Source: Paratinospora sagittata
Lineage: Eukaryota; Streptophyta; Magnoliopsida; Ranunculales; Menispermaceae
NCBI GenBank assembly: GCA_035771175.1
Contig: CM069595.1
Coordinates: 2,335,056-2,399,055 of the forward strand
Reading direction: 5' to 3'
Length of the DNA: 64,000 bases
Under the pieces are notes generated by a model. That model did no database searches and had not been told where the DNA came from. It saw nothing but the letters and a program-made list of their open reading frames with translations. The translations under genes were made by a program, and so were the position numbers. Positions 36,882-48,357 of this stretch are shown here, in pieces. The number at the start of each line of letters is the position of its first letter. Within the stretch, counting starts at the first letter, position 1.

Positions 36882-37274
36882 ATGGAGGTAGAAGAAGCAG
36901 GAGGCATGGAAGTAGAAAAGAAGGACGACCCTTACGCTTCAATTTCTGAGAAATGCAAGATTTCGTCTTCTCAAGAGAGCACTCTTCTCTCTAACTCACC
37001 ACTCTCTAGGCAATCCCAGAGAGAAGAAGAAGGAAAAGAGGGTGAGCCTTGGGCATCCACTGAAACTAATACGCAACAAGTTACTCCACCGGAACCTACA
37101 GAGCGACTTGAAGAGAAAACAGCCCAACCCCCCCAAGTCTCAAACGACCCATCTCGTCGAGGAAACAACAACGAGAAAGAAGACTTGGGGAGTGTAGATA
37201 TCTTGGAGATAGTGCAACGAAGAGGCCTGCAATTGCCGCGACCTCGCTGGTGGCGACACCACCGCGACCGATGA
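36882..37274 (+). CDS. Unrecognised small charged protein
   Basis: An uninterrupted 130-residue frame with near-50% GC in AT-rich surroundings, which favours real coding. It starts MEVEEAGGMEVEKKDDPYAS. Residues 1-100 are acidic and hydrophilic, rich in Glu, Ser, Gln and Pro and likely disordered. The end is different: DLGSVDILEIVQRRG followed by LPRPRWWRHHRDR, a basic and aromatic tail that looks like a conserved functional motif. There are no membrane segments or signal peptide. I do not recognise the family. It has its ATG 122 bases from the divergent TruA-type start. Intron-less, unless further exons lie downstream. Confidence 0.65.
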   Translation: MEVEEAGGMEVEKKDDPYASISEKCKISSSQESTLLSNSPLSRQSQREEEGKEGEPWASTETNTQQVTPPEPTERLEEKTAQPPQVSNDPSRRGNNNEKEDLGSVDILEIVQRRGLQLPRPRWWRHHRDR

Positions 37275-37784
37275 CACACGGGGATTGAAGTCTTAAGACC
37301 CCTGCCCTGTTGTTTTGCTTCTTTCAGAGCAGTAGCACCATGTTTTTCCTTGGCTTGCTTGTTTTTATCTTTTTAGCTTCAGGGCGGTTGGGTTATCTGA
37401 GCATTTTATTCCCTGTATATTCTCCATTAAGTATTAACTAATCTCTTGTCACTGCTGTTATCTTTTGTTCCTTTTTTTTTTTGTATTAAAAGATATGATA
37501 TCCAACAAATATACAAAAGTTCAATCCCGTTTGGACCATAAAACCAAAAGCAAGATCTGTTCTAAATGTATGCCCTAAAACTGCATCAACCTCTCAAGAC
37601 AACATAAAATCACAAACAGTAATAGGTTGCACTTCTGAAATCAACGCAACCTCTATATCATAAATACAAAATGATGTGACCAGAATTTTTACAAAAAACA
37701 AAGGAGTTGTTACATATACGTGAATGATCATTTACACGTCAAAGGTATTTACAAAAAACAGTCAGTCAGCAGTTATCCACGCCC
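37275..37784. other. Convergent spacer between small ORF and POT1
   Basis: Probably the 3' UTRs of the 130-residue gene (+) and POT1 (-). Nothing else is recognised. Confidence 0.5.
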
Positions 37785-40700
37785 TTAGCAAACAACCTTT
37801 GTGCCAAATATCCTATAGTTTCTGCTACCCCAAGGATCATCTTTCTTTAGGTAGTACGATTTAATGCAACACTGCACCCATGGTGGATTACTTGGTGCCG
37901 TCTTATCATCTTCATTACCGTTTTCTCCTGAAGTTGTTATCCCAAGCAATTTATTCCTTTTCATTGTCAATTCCTCAGCAGTAGGATAACCATTGAAAAA
38001 CTTCTCCTGTCATCAACCATCAGAGTTGACAATTATGTTGCAAGATTAGAAAACAAAAAAGATGAGTGTTCACAGGTTCTCAAAACCAGGAAAATGTCTA
38101 ATTACCCCATCTTCAGCATAAAGAAACGCATATATTCTTGCTGTAGGGTCCTCAAGGGTGAACCTCACCCTGTACTTGCACATGCCAACGGGAGAACGGA
38201 AGTCTTTAGCATCCCAGGGGTATACTGAAACCACTCTTACAACACACTTAAATTTGGCAGTCACCTGTTAAGTATAACACTGTTGAGTTTAAAGCTGAAT
38301 AGCTAGAATAGTAGTTCTAATCATAATTCTCAATAACATAGCTGATCAGCAATGATCAGTAATCGCAAAAAAAGACTTTTTAAAGGGACCTAACAACTAG
38401 AAGAAAATCAATTACCCAACCTGTAACAAAAAAAAGGAACCTTAATCTGAAAGAATTTACATGGCAAGATATTAGACCTTTGGACATGTGAGAAGATCCA
38501 TCAATGTCACGCATGGCGTGTGAATATAATCTGTATCTGAGAAAGAAAAAAAAAAGGACCTTTTTATGTAATGACAATAAATCCATCTTTTTTTTTCTAA
38601 TGATAGGTGGGAAAAAGAAAATTCTGCAAAGAAAGTGAACAAGCAATCAACAATCAAACCTGTGATATAAGAAGGGCGGGGATAGCAAAAGAGAGGTAGA
38701 GGACCAGATTCTGATGAAATTCGTTGTTCGTAGTCCCTACAATTATTATTTGTTTCAACATTACAAAAGGATATATTTTTTTAATAAACATTCAACATAA
38801 AGAAAAAAAGGGGGGAATTACTTTAGGCGTTGTACCACAAGGTTGTCTTCATTTGATAACAGTCGAATTCCGGAAGCAGAAGTCAAAGCACCATGCCATA
38901 TGCCTGAATGCACTTCACATTTAACTTGGCGCAACTTCACCCAGTTCCCACTATGTAGTAAATTCAAGGCACATTTACGATAAGCTTGGTCAATTGCCAC
39001 TTTAAAAATACTTCCCACGCAGGGAAATGTGCAAAGAATGTCTCTTGACAGAGGTGATGGCTCCAGTTGTAAAGGAAGTGGATTCTCACGTTCATCTCCT
39101 AGCCTGTGATTTGAATAAAACTTATAAAATACTTGAGTCTTTTAAAACAAATGTCAATCAGTTCGTGATAATTAAATTATTGATCCATTTCTATACGGTA
39201 TTCCCAAGGCCTCTTTCGGTCCTCTTTGTTTGGCCTGAACTATCAGTTTTCCAGGAATCAAGACCAAAACAAGCACTTTATATGATGCTTCATAAATTAC
39301 AACAGTACAACTCTAAAAATATCCCAATTCCCCCTAATTCCAAGTTCCAACAAAGATTCCTAAAAGTTTTCTGAGAGATCCTGTTAAACCTTGTTTGATT
39401 CAAAGTGCTATTCCTTTCTAATATGTAAGGCCAACAATAACTCACTAAAATACACAGAATTGAAAAAGAAAAATACATGAAATTCAATATAATATGCAAA
39501 TGCTATGCAAACTCGAGCTCCTCGTAGAACATGTGTACAATTAATAAAGGGTATTAGATAACCAGCCAGTAAGCACTCACTCATTCTGAATACGTGAAGG
39601 AGGACAGTCAGTTCCATCCCACACTAATAGCATCTGATCGTTCTCAGAAACTTCACAAACAAGTAAAACCTTTTCACCAGGGAAAGAAAAATGGCAATGG
39701 AGAAAATACCTTGAAGTTAGTTAATCCATCCTTTTAATAGAAACAGATAGTTCTATTAAGCAGAGCTCATTTAGTAACTTCTACATCCAGATATTACCTT
39801 GCATATTAAATCAACATGTAGCCCTTCTATTATCTCCTTCAACAAAACAGAGTCTTCATCAGCACCTGATAAGCACAATAAAAATCAATGCTTCAACTTA
39901 TGATACTTCTGTGAAATGTGACAGGGTAACTAAATCAACCAAATAAGGAAGACTACTTAGGATGTGTTTGGTACGTGAAAAAATAAAAATTTTCTTGAGA
40001 AAATTTTATTTTCCAATGTTTGGTTCGCAAAAAAGATAAGAAAAACAAATTTTAAAATTTTCTCGGGCCCATCATTTTCACATCATAATTTTCTCAGCCT
40101 CTTGGGTGAGAAAATAAAATTTTCTCATGAGAAATTTTTTTTGCATTAATTTGAAGAAGTTAAAATTGTATAACTGAACAACTAACTAATAACCAACTAT
40201 GACAAAAAAATTTCATTTCCAACCAAACAACCATGAGAGTTTTTTCAAGTACATTTTCTCAAGAAAATTTTCTCCAGGAAAATTTTCTTAGCTACCAAAT
40301 ACACCCTGTAATTACAGGTTACAGCCATGAACTTTCTCTATTTGCAATATGTAAAATGTATGTTGTGGCTCCAAAGTGCATAAAAACAGAAGCTGAAACA
40401 GAAAAATTGCACTGATATATGCACAAAAAAAAAAATTATCTCAAGGGGAGTAAGGTATTTGCCAAAGATTTATTAGTCCATGTTCATTGTAAAGGATATG
40501 AGGAGATATGTAAAGGAGGAAATGCATTGAAAAAAAAAAACCCTCCACTCAACAAAGCCTTTTCTCAACTACTAAAAATGCATAAAAAATGATTTATAAA
40601 GTATCTTCTAGTGCTTTCTCCTCTCAATTAGGTAGAATGCAGGACCAAAATAAGCTCAACAGTGTTTCTTTTTTTTTTTCAGATAAATATAGAGAACCCC

Positions 40701-43700
40701 CCCTTTATGTGACTTTTATACAAAAGAAAATACTGCAAGTCACCATGATCTTTGATTTTGTGAACCAAAAAGGATGCAATGGAGTAGCCAAATTACCAAT
40801 GGGGCTAAAATCATCCACATATCAAGTAAGATCAAAGTACCATTGGTCCATTACATGGTCAACAACCTATACATGTTCTAATTTTCACCTCTCATCATAA
40901 AAACACATTGCCTTTCAGCTTTCAAAGTTTTACACATTAAAAAGAAAAGGTAGCATGTCAGTAGTCACAGCATAACTGGTTATAACACCATTAACATCAA
41001 TTATATGTTATTTTAGAATTTTAGTAAATGCAACACTTGTATTATTACATCATGAAGTAAAATATTGACATTAACTAACATTTGGTAACATTCAAAAAAT
41101 ACCTGCATTCAGCTGAAAATTAAGCAGCCATGATCTAAGATGAGGGATGAATTCCTCATCACAATCTCTTGACCGAAATTTTGAAGAAACTTGATATGGC
41201 TTTAAGTTTTTGCTCAATTTCCCATCAAATAGAGCAAATGCAGAGAATTTCTTGTTGAAAAGAATATATGTATCCCCATCATGCACTTTCACCTGCAAAA
41301 CAAATCATGCCTTCAGTTTCTAAAGATTCTAGCACTACCTCATATCAGCTCAATATAACTAAGTGCTCCTTTTAATCAAGATTCAAGAGACATGCAAAAG
41401 TTTACAGATATGTTTCAGCAAATCAAATGTTACCATAAGGACATCCAAATATTAAATGTAAAAAATAAGTAGAAATTGTGAGATAGAATGAAGATGAAAA
41501 TCAAGAGATACCAAAATATGCATACTATAGGTATTTCTAGACTCAATTCATTAGGAGGGGAGTGATATGTACAGGGGCGGAGCTATTCATGGGCTAACCT
41601 GGGCTGTAGCCCAGGTAAGTTTTTTATAAATATATTACTTGTTGCCTAAGTAGACGTATAATTTGACCTTAGCCCAGTTGGTAGAGTGGTGTAGGTAGTT
41701 GTTTTAGGTCATGGGTTCAAATCCAGCAATCTAACAATTTTTATTTTTTCTTCTCCATATATCCTTCTACCCAATATTCATTTATCTCCATTTTGATCTT
41801 TCTACCCAATAATAATGTTTAAAAAAAAAAAACCCAATAATAATAATCCATAAATATATTTTTTCTTCTCCATATATCCTTCTACCCAATATTCATTTGT
41901 CTCTATTTTGATCCTTCTACCTAATAATAATAATCAATAAATTAATAAATAATTGGATACAAGTCGACATTAAATAATTTCAAAAAAAATTACATACCAA
42001 AAAAATGAGAAAAAATTACCCATGTCACATCGCTATTGTTATTATTACTATTATTTAAAAAAAAATACTTCCTAATGAAAGAAAATAAAAAAGTGAGATG
42101 TACTAATTATTTGAAAAAAATGAACATTTTTTTAAACACTAGCATGCATCTACATTTATTTGTATTTCAAGTCTCTCTCTGCTACCTACCTCCTATTTAA
42201 CTAAAGGTCAGGCATTGTAAATGGAATTAGTACTGTTGTTAAACTCTGAGTTACTAAATGAATCAACTTCTTTCATTTCCCGTATGAGTAATGATATTTA
42301 AATTATAAGTTTATACATTTTATACATTTTATAATTATCTTTTTCATGTTATTTTAAGTCTTACTCTACCTTTATTAACGTTATGAGATATTAATAAGTC
42401 ACTTTTCTTAATTAGCCTAGGTAAATGTCTTCATTGCATATACTTAAACCACCTTAAACTATCTTGGATACAGGGACGTAATGGCTACCTTGGGCTCGGG
42501 TAAATATTTTTATAAAACTATTCCATAATATCCTTAATTTATACCCTTAATCCCTAATTCAACGCCCAAATCGCCTCAATTGCAAATGCAAAATCAATGC
42601 CCAAATCGCGCCCAAATTGGAGCTCCAAATCAACGTCCAAATCTAGCTCCAAATAGTAGCTCTAAATCAACGCTCAAATTGCCCAAAACCTCCTGCAACT
42701 CTTATCGTATCGTTGAGATTTTTTTTAAAAAAAAATAAAAAATTAGCCCACCCAAAAGAAAAATCCTAGCTACGCCCCTGGATATGTAAGTCAATATCAA
42801 TCATGGAATTAAAGCAAGTTAGTCTAAGTAGAGAATCACTTTCGGAATACTATATCATTGGCATATCCAATTAAAATTGAAAGAAAAATTTTATAAGACT
42901 GCCATTGGGCCTCCGCTTTACAAAAAATATGTTGGGCAATAAAGAAACACCTTGTTAATAAATTAAGCATAAAATAGATGTAAATACTAGGATTTATAAA
43001 TATAGTAAAACAGTCAAATATAAAATTCAAAAAGACACATTCAAAAGGTAGGAGAATCCCCAATTGAAGATAAAATGAGAAATGCAAATAGAAGAGTTAA
43101 GAGATTTAGACACAAACAACAAAGATAATTTTATGTGTCAATTAGGAATAGCAAGATACTAGTTATTAATGGTAATGATAGAAGAAAAGAAAAACCTAAT
43201 AAACACAAGTAGAGATAATAAAGAAAGATAAAACTACTAGTAATATAATTGAAGATTTGATCCCCAATAGAATAGAGTGAAGAAGCAGACTGGTGAGGCT
43301 GACCCCTTTTAAAAAAACTGTGTTCACCTTAGTATATCCAAACAAAATATTTAAAATAAAAAATAAAAGCAATTAGATATTATAACAATAAATCCAAGCA
43401 GTAGAAAAAGGACTAACAAGAGTCAAGATTTTTCAAAAAAGAATAGTGCACAATAATGACAATAATATTTATATTGCAATGGTCTTTGCTTTCTCATATT
43501 ACCAAGACACGATGTAGTTGAATTAAATCTCCAGCTGACTTAACATGAGGCAGTTCTTCAGTATTCTGACAAAACATATTGACTGAGATTGGCAGATCTT
43601 GATATGATTCATCCACTAGCTTCAGTGTACATACATAATCTGCAACAGATGGTTAAATGATCAAATACACAGACAAAATCATTTGATGATTCATAAATAT

Positions 43701-44267
43701 CAATATCCTTAGATACATGATTCAATAAAGAAGAATTCAAGTGTATATATGTAACTGTTTAAAACATGAAAGAGAAGAACCTTTGCATCAGACTAACAAA
43801 CATAACACAATCCACTAAAACCATCCTACATACTAAATGTATATACTTCAAATGTGAAATTTATTGAGAACACAACAAACTAGAACTGAAATCAGAATAG
43901 AAGATCGTAGTCATAATTCGTTTCCACAAGTAATGAAGCTAGTTATATAACTTTCAAAATTCTATCTTGAGACTCATATTTAAATTCCTCTGGAGTGTTA
44001 AATACAAGAGGCGTCATAAGAAATTAGGGATAGGTCGCGAAACACATCGATGAAATAAACTCCAAAAGAACAAAAGATACATGAAATGAAGGAAAATCTC
44101 CCAAAAGAGAGAGAGAGAGAGAGAGAGAGATTGAAAAGATTACCAGTTCCCTTGCTCTTCCTGGGAAGCCCAAACTCAGTAACAACCCCTAATAGATTGA
44201 CCTTCTGATGAATGCATAGCATCGCATCTCGTAAAGGAAGGAATCTGTAATCCTTCGGTGGCTTCAT
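37785..44267 (-). CDS. POT1: POT1-like telomere single-strand-binding protein
   Basis: Ten exons, 44144-44267, 43503-43639, 41103-41292, 39798-39865, 39581-39669, 38822-39103, 38660-38736, 38478-38536, 38106-38264 and 37785-38006, encode 468 residues, the usual size of plant POT1. The first OB fold covers MKPPKDYRFLPLRDAM through GVVTEFGLPRKSKGT, then LFNKKFSAFALFDG and PYQVSSKF. The second OB region includes LLVCEVSENDQMLLVWDGTD and FPCVGSIFKVAIDQ. The C-terminus holds YRVRFTLEDPTARIYAFLYAE. Plant POT1 proteins protect chromosome ends and assist telomerase; some plants have two or more copies with divided roles, and which one this is cannot be told here. Introns 2 and 3 carry a hAT-like element and a MITE. 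Confidence 0.95.
39960..40306. mobile_element. MITE in POT1 intron 3
   Basis: Left end GGATGTGTTTGGTACGTGAA is matched by the complement of the right end, GGGTGTATTTGGTAGCTAAG. The inside is full of AAAATTTTCT runs that also pair. No coding capacity. TTA precedes the left end, but a matching duplication after the right end is not clear, so the superfamily is open. Confidence 0.7.
41572..42780. mobile_element. Non-autonomous hAT-like element in POT1 intron 2
   Basis: The ends CAGGGGCGGAGCT and (complement of right end) CAGGGGCGTAGCT are terminal inverted repeats. An identical 8-base duplication, GATATGTA, flanks it at 41564-41571 and 42781-42788, the size expected of hAT transposons. The 1.2-kb interior is AT-rich with no open frame, so it needs a transposase from elsewhere. 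It contains a tRNA-like segment near its left end. Confidence 0.95.
41664..41730 (+). other. tRNA-like segment inside the hAT element
   Basis: A box TAGCCCAGTTGG (41670-41681) and B box GGTTCAAATCC (41714-41724) are 32 bases apart, a normal pol III arrangement. The T stem is poorly paired and no clear acceptor stem exists, so this is a tRNA-derived relic or SINE head, not a working tRNA gene. Confidence 0.55.
44107..44130. repeat. (GA)n microsatellite near the POT1 exon 1 donor
   Basis: About 12 GA units on the plus strand, CT in the POT1 sense, starting 13 bases into intron 1 from the donor at 44143. Confidence 0.95.
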
Positions 44268-44813
44268 TTCTACGAATAATCACTAGAACCCCAACTTTCT
44301 TCCTTGTAGAAAGGTCGAAGAACCAAAAACTAGGGCCTGGGGGATTCGGAGGGAAATTTTGAAAAACCAATGATGATAAAAGCGTACATTTCTTACATTT
44401 AAGCTCTGGTAAAACAATAAAACCGACTCTGAGCCTGTTTGGAACATTTCTTACAAAAAGCACTTCTTCAAAAAAAGTATTTCTTCAAAATTTAAAAAAT
44501 ATATATATATATATAAAAATTCACCGTTGTTGAGTAAAATCATATGTTAAGAAACAATCTAAAAAAATGTTTTTGGTCCTCGACCAATCTCTTTATTAAG
44601 ATAAAAAAAGAATAAAAAAATAGAGGTTACAAGGGAGTAGGAACATCTAATTGTATATGGTCATGTGGTGTTATCTTGCTTTCTTGCTTGTACAAAAAAG
44701 GAATGAGCAGCCTCCAATTAATGTACTATACTCTTGATTATTTAAGTTGAAAAATTCCAATTGATATACTATATTCTCCATTATATAAGTTCAAAGATTC
44801 TTTTATATATTAC

Positions 44814-45287
44814 CGGCCTCGTAAGGGAACAGAATAGGATAAGATTATTTTTAATCTTATTTCTACGGCGAGTAAAATAGAATTAAAAATAATTTTACCT
44901 ACTATTTTATCCTCCTGCTATGAGATAAAACCCAACCATAATGTCGGAATTATTTTATTCAACGCTAGTTTTTTTTTTTGTCATTCATCTTCGTCATCAT
45001 CATCTTCTTCTTTTTCTTCTTCTAATGTTGTAATTTTTTTTTATTCAGGTTTTGCAGCAATCTGCAACCTTTTTTTTTCTTATTCAGCTTCTTCTTCTTC
45101 ATTTCACAAAACCTAGATTTTGGTTTCGCATTATTTTTTAATGTAATTAAAAAAAATTAATTATTATTTGGTTTCAATTTTAAACACATCATCGAACACA
45201 AAATTACTCTTTTTCTAATCCTATCATATTTTATCCTATCCAATTTCATAAAAATAATTTCATCCTATTTCGCACATTAAATGGGCC
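44814..45287. mobile_element. Probable MITE upstream of POT1
   Basis: The left end GGCCTCGTAAGGGAACAGAA, followed by TAGGATAAGAT, resembles the complement of the right end, GGGCCCATTTAATGTGCGAA, followed by ATAGGATG. The match is imperfect, and I cannot assign a target duplication. No coding capacity. Confidence 0.5.
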
Positions 45288-45521
45288 CTATGTGTGTGAT
45301 TTTGTGTACAACACACACAAAAACAGGTTCGGCAGCAGTACAATAGTCCCATTTTGTTGTGGTTACTGATTAGGAGGAAAGATATAGTTTGTTGTATAAC
45401 AAAAAAGTACATTTTAAAAAGGGAAATCCACCTTTGGTTTAATTCAATCCAAACTTATTTTGTTATTAACGAAAATAAAATGTTCTTTGACATCTTTAGC
45501 TATATATGGGTTAATGGTATA

Positions 45522-45719
45522 GGCTCTACTTGGTAGTATTTTTCAAAGTGTTTTTAGAGTAAAATTATTTTTAAAGGTGTTTGGCAATATCTGTTCCTAA
45601 CAAATTGAAATAACATTTAACTCTGAAAAAAGCTGGGGAGACAAGTTTTTTCCAAAATTAATTTTTTAAAAAATGTTTCTCAAAAAAATATTTTAGCAAA
45701 CATTGTACCAAACGAGACC
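45522..45719. mobile_element. MITE with 3-bp duplication
   Basis: The left end GGCTCTACTTGGTA pairs with the complement of the right end, GGTCTCGTTTGGTA. ATA lies immediately outside both ends (45519-45521 and 45720-45722). The interior is rich in A/T homopolymers with no frame. Confidence 0.65.
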
Positions 45720-48230
45720 ATAATGATTAGAATAATTGTATGCACCCAAAACCCTAGGGTTAGCAAGGAGCCAATTGTATATTCCACACCTTTTTATGCA
45801 TCTAACGGTTTAATCTTATATGTAACTACACCTTTATAATATTCATTGAATTATTTGTTATGAGGGTGATGAGATAAAACATATATATATCAAAATGGAA
45901 ATGAAAGTATACTTGTAGATGGAATTGAGCTTTTTATAATTTGATTAAAATATATCTTTAAATATAAAATATGAGTGGTGGAATGGGAGGGCCGGTGCAC
46001 CAGGCGGTAAGAGAAGTGTGGTGCTGTTGTAACGCTTTGTAATTGGTAGTACAGAAATAGGAGGGAAGTTAGTGGTTGGTAAGTAGTACTTGAAGATGTG
46101 TACTACTACCGCTGCAGTACATCCAATTCCCCTCATACCAACATGTATAACTCACCCCTCAGAAACCAATCTCACACAATGAAAATTCCTGATTGGCCTT
46201 CCAAGTTACAATATCTACCAAGGCAAAGCAACAAAGCAACGCAAGGAAGCAGCATCAAAGCTGGAATGGAATTTCGAGTAGTATTGTTAATAGGGGAGAT
46301 AACAAGGCAGGGGCAAGGCAGTGCATGGAATGGAACAATCAACCACAAGGAATGCTGTTGTTGCTCTTTCCCTGCACTGCCTCTTCCCTGGCCCTCCTCT
46401 CTCTATTATTTCTTCATTAATTCCTTTTTTTTTTTTTTTTTTTATTTGGTCTGTGTTTTCTAAGAACATAGCTATAGGCTGAATATATACAAAATAGATC
46501 TCACATGCCTGTAACTCAAAATTTAACCGACATCAGATTTGTCGATGATTTTAGCTATTTTGCCTAATTTTAATTTCATTCCACAAACAAAAGATTAAAA
46601 ATAATAATTTACCTTATGATCCCAAATGTTTTTTTTACCTTAGAAATTCTAAGGGGAGTGATTCTCTTGAGGTAGGATTCGAAAACAGGACCCGTTCAAT
46701 GATTGTATTTTCTACACTTGATGTAATTGTTGGCTGACATTGTTGACTCTTGAAATGCAGGTGATGTGTGCATTGCCCGGTTCAAGTCATTCATTTTCTA
46801 TCCAGAAGGAGATATGCGAATCTTGACCGTAATAATTCGTGAACAAGGCATTACCAAAAAGAAAAAAAACAAGTCGAATCGAATACAAGTCCTTTTCAAT
46901 TTTGAAGTTATGATAAACTTGTAGAAATTATGTTACAATCATGTTGATAAAGGAGCTAGCCCTTGTTCAAACTGGTGGCCTTGGACGTTTCCAGTTGTTA
47001 CAATGAATGAAAGTCTTGTTAAATTCATTGCATATCTGATGAGAGTTTCTTAAATATATATATATTCGAAGTGTTTTTCTATAGGACCTTGTGGCAGAAG
47101 CGGGTGAATTCTTATAATAGTCTTTTTGTTACTCCCACTTCTTGTGAATATTGTTTATCCCTTTCTTATCTTCCTGGTTCATATATCTAAGTGGGTTTCG
47201 GATATTTGCTTGGTGACGCGCGCTTTGAGTACTACTGCAACTCTTTGTTATGGTGTTATCTTTTTCAGCATTATTAATACAAGTCTCTTTGTTTCTGCTT
47301 AAGAAAAAAGATTATAAGAGGAATCAATTAAGAAATCATACTGAATTAAGACACATTAAACAATGAATTTAGCCATACTTATAAAATGTGGAACAACAAT
47401 GAATTTGGGCATACTGGGATTTTATTTAAAAAAAATGCCATAAAGTGACAAGATAAATTCATTTGAGTTGTGACAGTGACTGTTGGAATCAACCATATAT
47501 AATAATGCAATTGGAGTGATTTGCTATTGTTTTATAGTTCCATTTTGGGCTTTGAAAAATTATTTCTTCCCTCGAGATTGAGTTCTACATCCACCCCTTT
47601 CGTAAAATCGGTGATGCTCATATAATTAGATTTGGGAAGATAAGTAGAACAGGGATTCTAGCTTGGTTAGCTGGGCTATATCCTAGGCTCTACCATTTAT
47701 ATATATATCTAGCTTTCATAACCGGCCCATTGCTTCTTATATCTTTTCAATGATGTTGAGCTCACTTTCCACTCTTTCTTGGAATTTTCACTTCGGTAGG
47801 AAACCATCTTCGAGGGCTTTAAATGACTAAAACTCCGTCCTCGTCAGGTTAATTAGAGCAAGTTAGATTGTCTATGTAACTCTCTGAATACGTTTATCTG
47901 GTCCTTAGATGGCGTTTTTCTCATGTAAATCTTCTTCTTTTTTCTTGTTTCACTCTATCTTTCATCTTGTTCCTCTCTTGTCTCTTATATTTGAAATGCT
48001 CAAGATTTTTTCTTTTATTTATTATTATTATTTTTTTGTAAAGTTTAGTTTTTAAGGTAGCTATTGGTCCCTGAATACTTATGATACCTTGTAATAAAAA
48101 TTTCCTAAGGTATTGTTTTTCTCCCTGTAAATTGTTAGGAGAATGCTAATCTAACTGTAAAATAATACAACTTCAATGAGTACTAAGGTTATCCTTCGTA
48201 CTTGTAGGATAGTGAAATAATGAAAACTTA

Positions 48231-48357
48231 GGTTGCGTTTAGTTTATGATTCGAATATAATTTTTTTAATCCAAAATTTTAAAAGTACGAAAATAGTTTT
48301 TCAAAATTTATAAAAAAAACAAGTTATTTTTAAGAAATGACAAAATACTAGGCAGCC
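48231..48357. mobile_element. Internally deleted Tourist-like MITE, relative of 28554-28762
   Basis: The left end GGTTGCGTTTAGTTTATGAT, the internal ATTTATAAAAAAAACAAG and the right end GGCAGCC match the element at 28554-28762. TTA lies outside both ends (48228-48230 and 48358-48360). It is shorter, mostly from loss near the right end, where the inner inverted repeat is missing. Confidence 0.7.

Larger units (their letters stand above)
44268..48230. other. MITE-rich non-genic DNA
   Basis: Upstream of POT1, with no supportable gene. It contains two MITE-like elements (44814-45287 and 45522-45719), a one-sided CTGTTTGGAAC-type fragment at about 44431-44560, and a telomere-like AAACCCTAGGGTTA at 45749-45762. 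Around 46100-46430 composition is more balanced, but I recognise no product. Confidence 0.6.

Noticed and set aside
36679..36942. Upstream extension of the TruA-type protein with MKRKGRPSFLLPCLLLLLPP
   Set aside because: The segment is the antisense of the small divergent ORF and would need both genes to overlap. The ATG at 36759 is simpler. Still, an extended transit peptide cannot be excluded.
41664..41730. Functional tRNA gene
   Set aside because: A and B boxes are good but the T stem is unpaired and no acceptor stem is visible. It lies inside a transposon.
46098..46463. 121-codon frame upstream of POT1
   Set aside because: It has no recognised domain and ends in a homopolymer-derived Phe run. 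Composition alone is not enough.
47080..47320. Possible LINE 3' end
   Set aside because: Text near 47275-47315 looks slightly like a LINE tail (CTTAAGAAAAAAG), but no coding motif or duplication was found.
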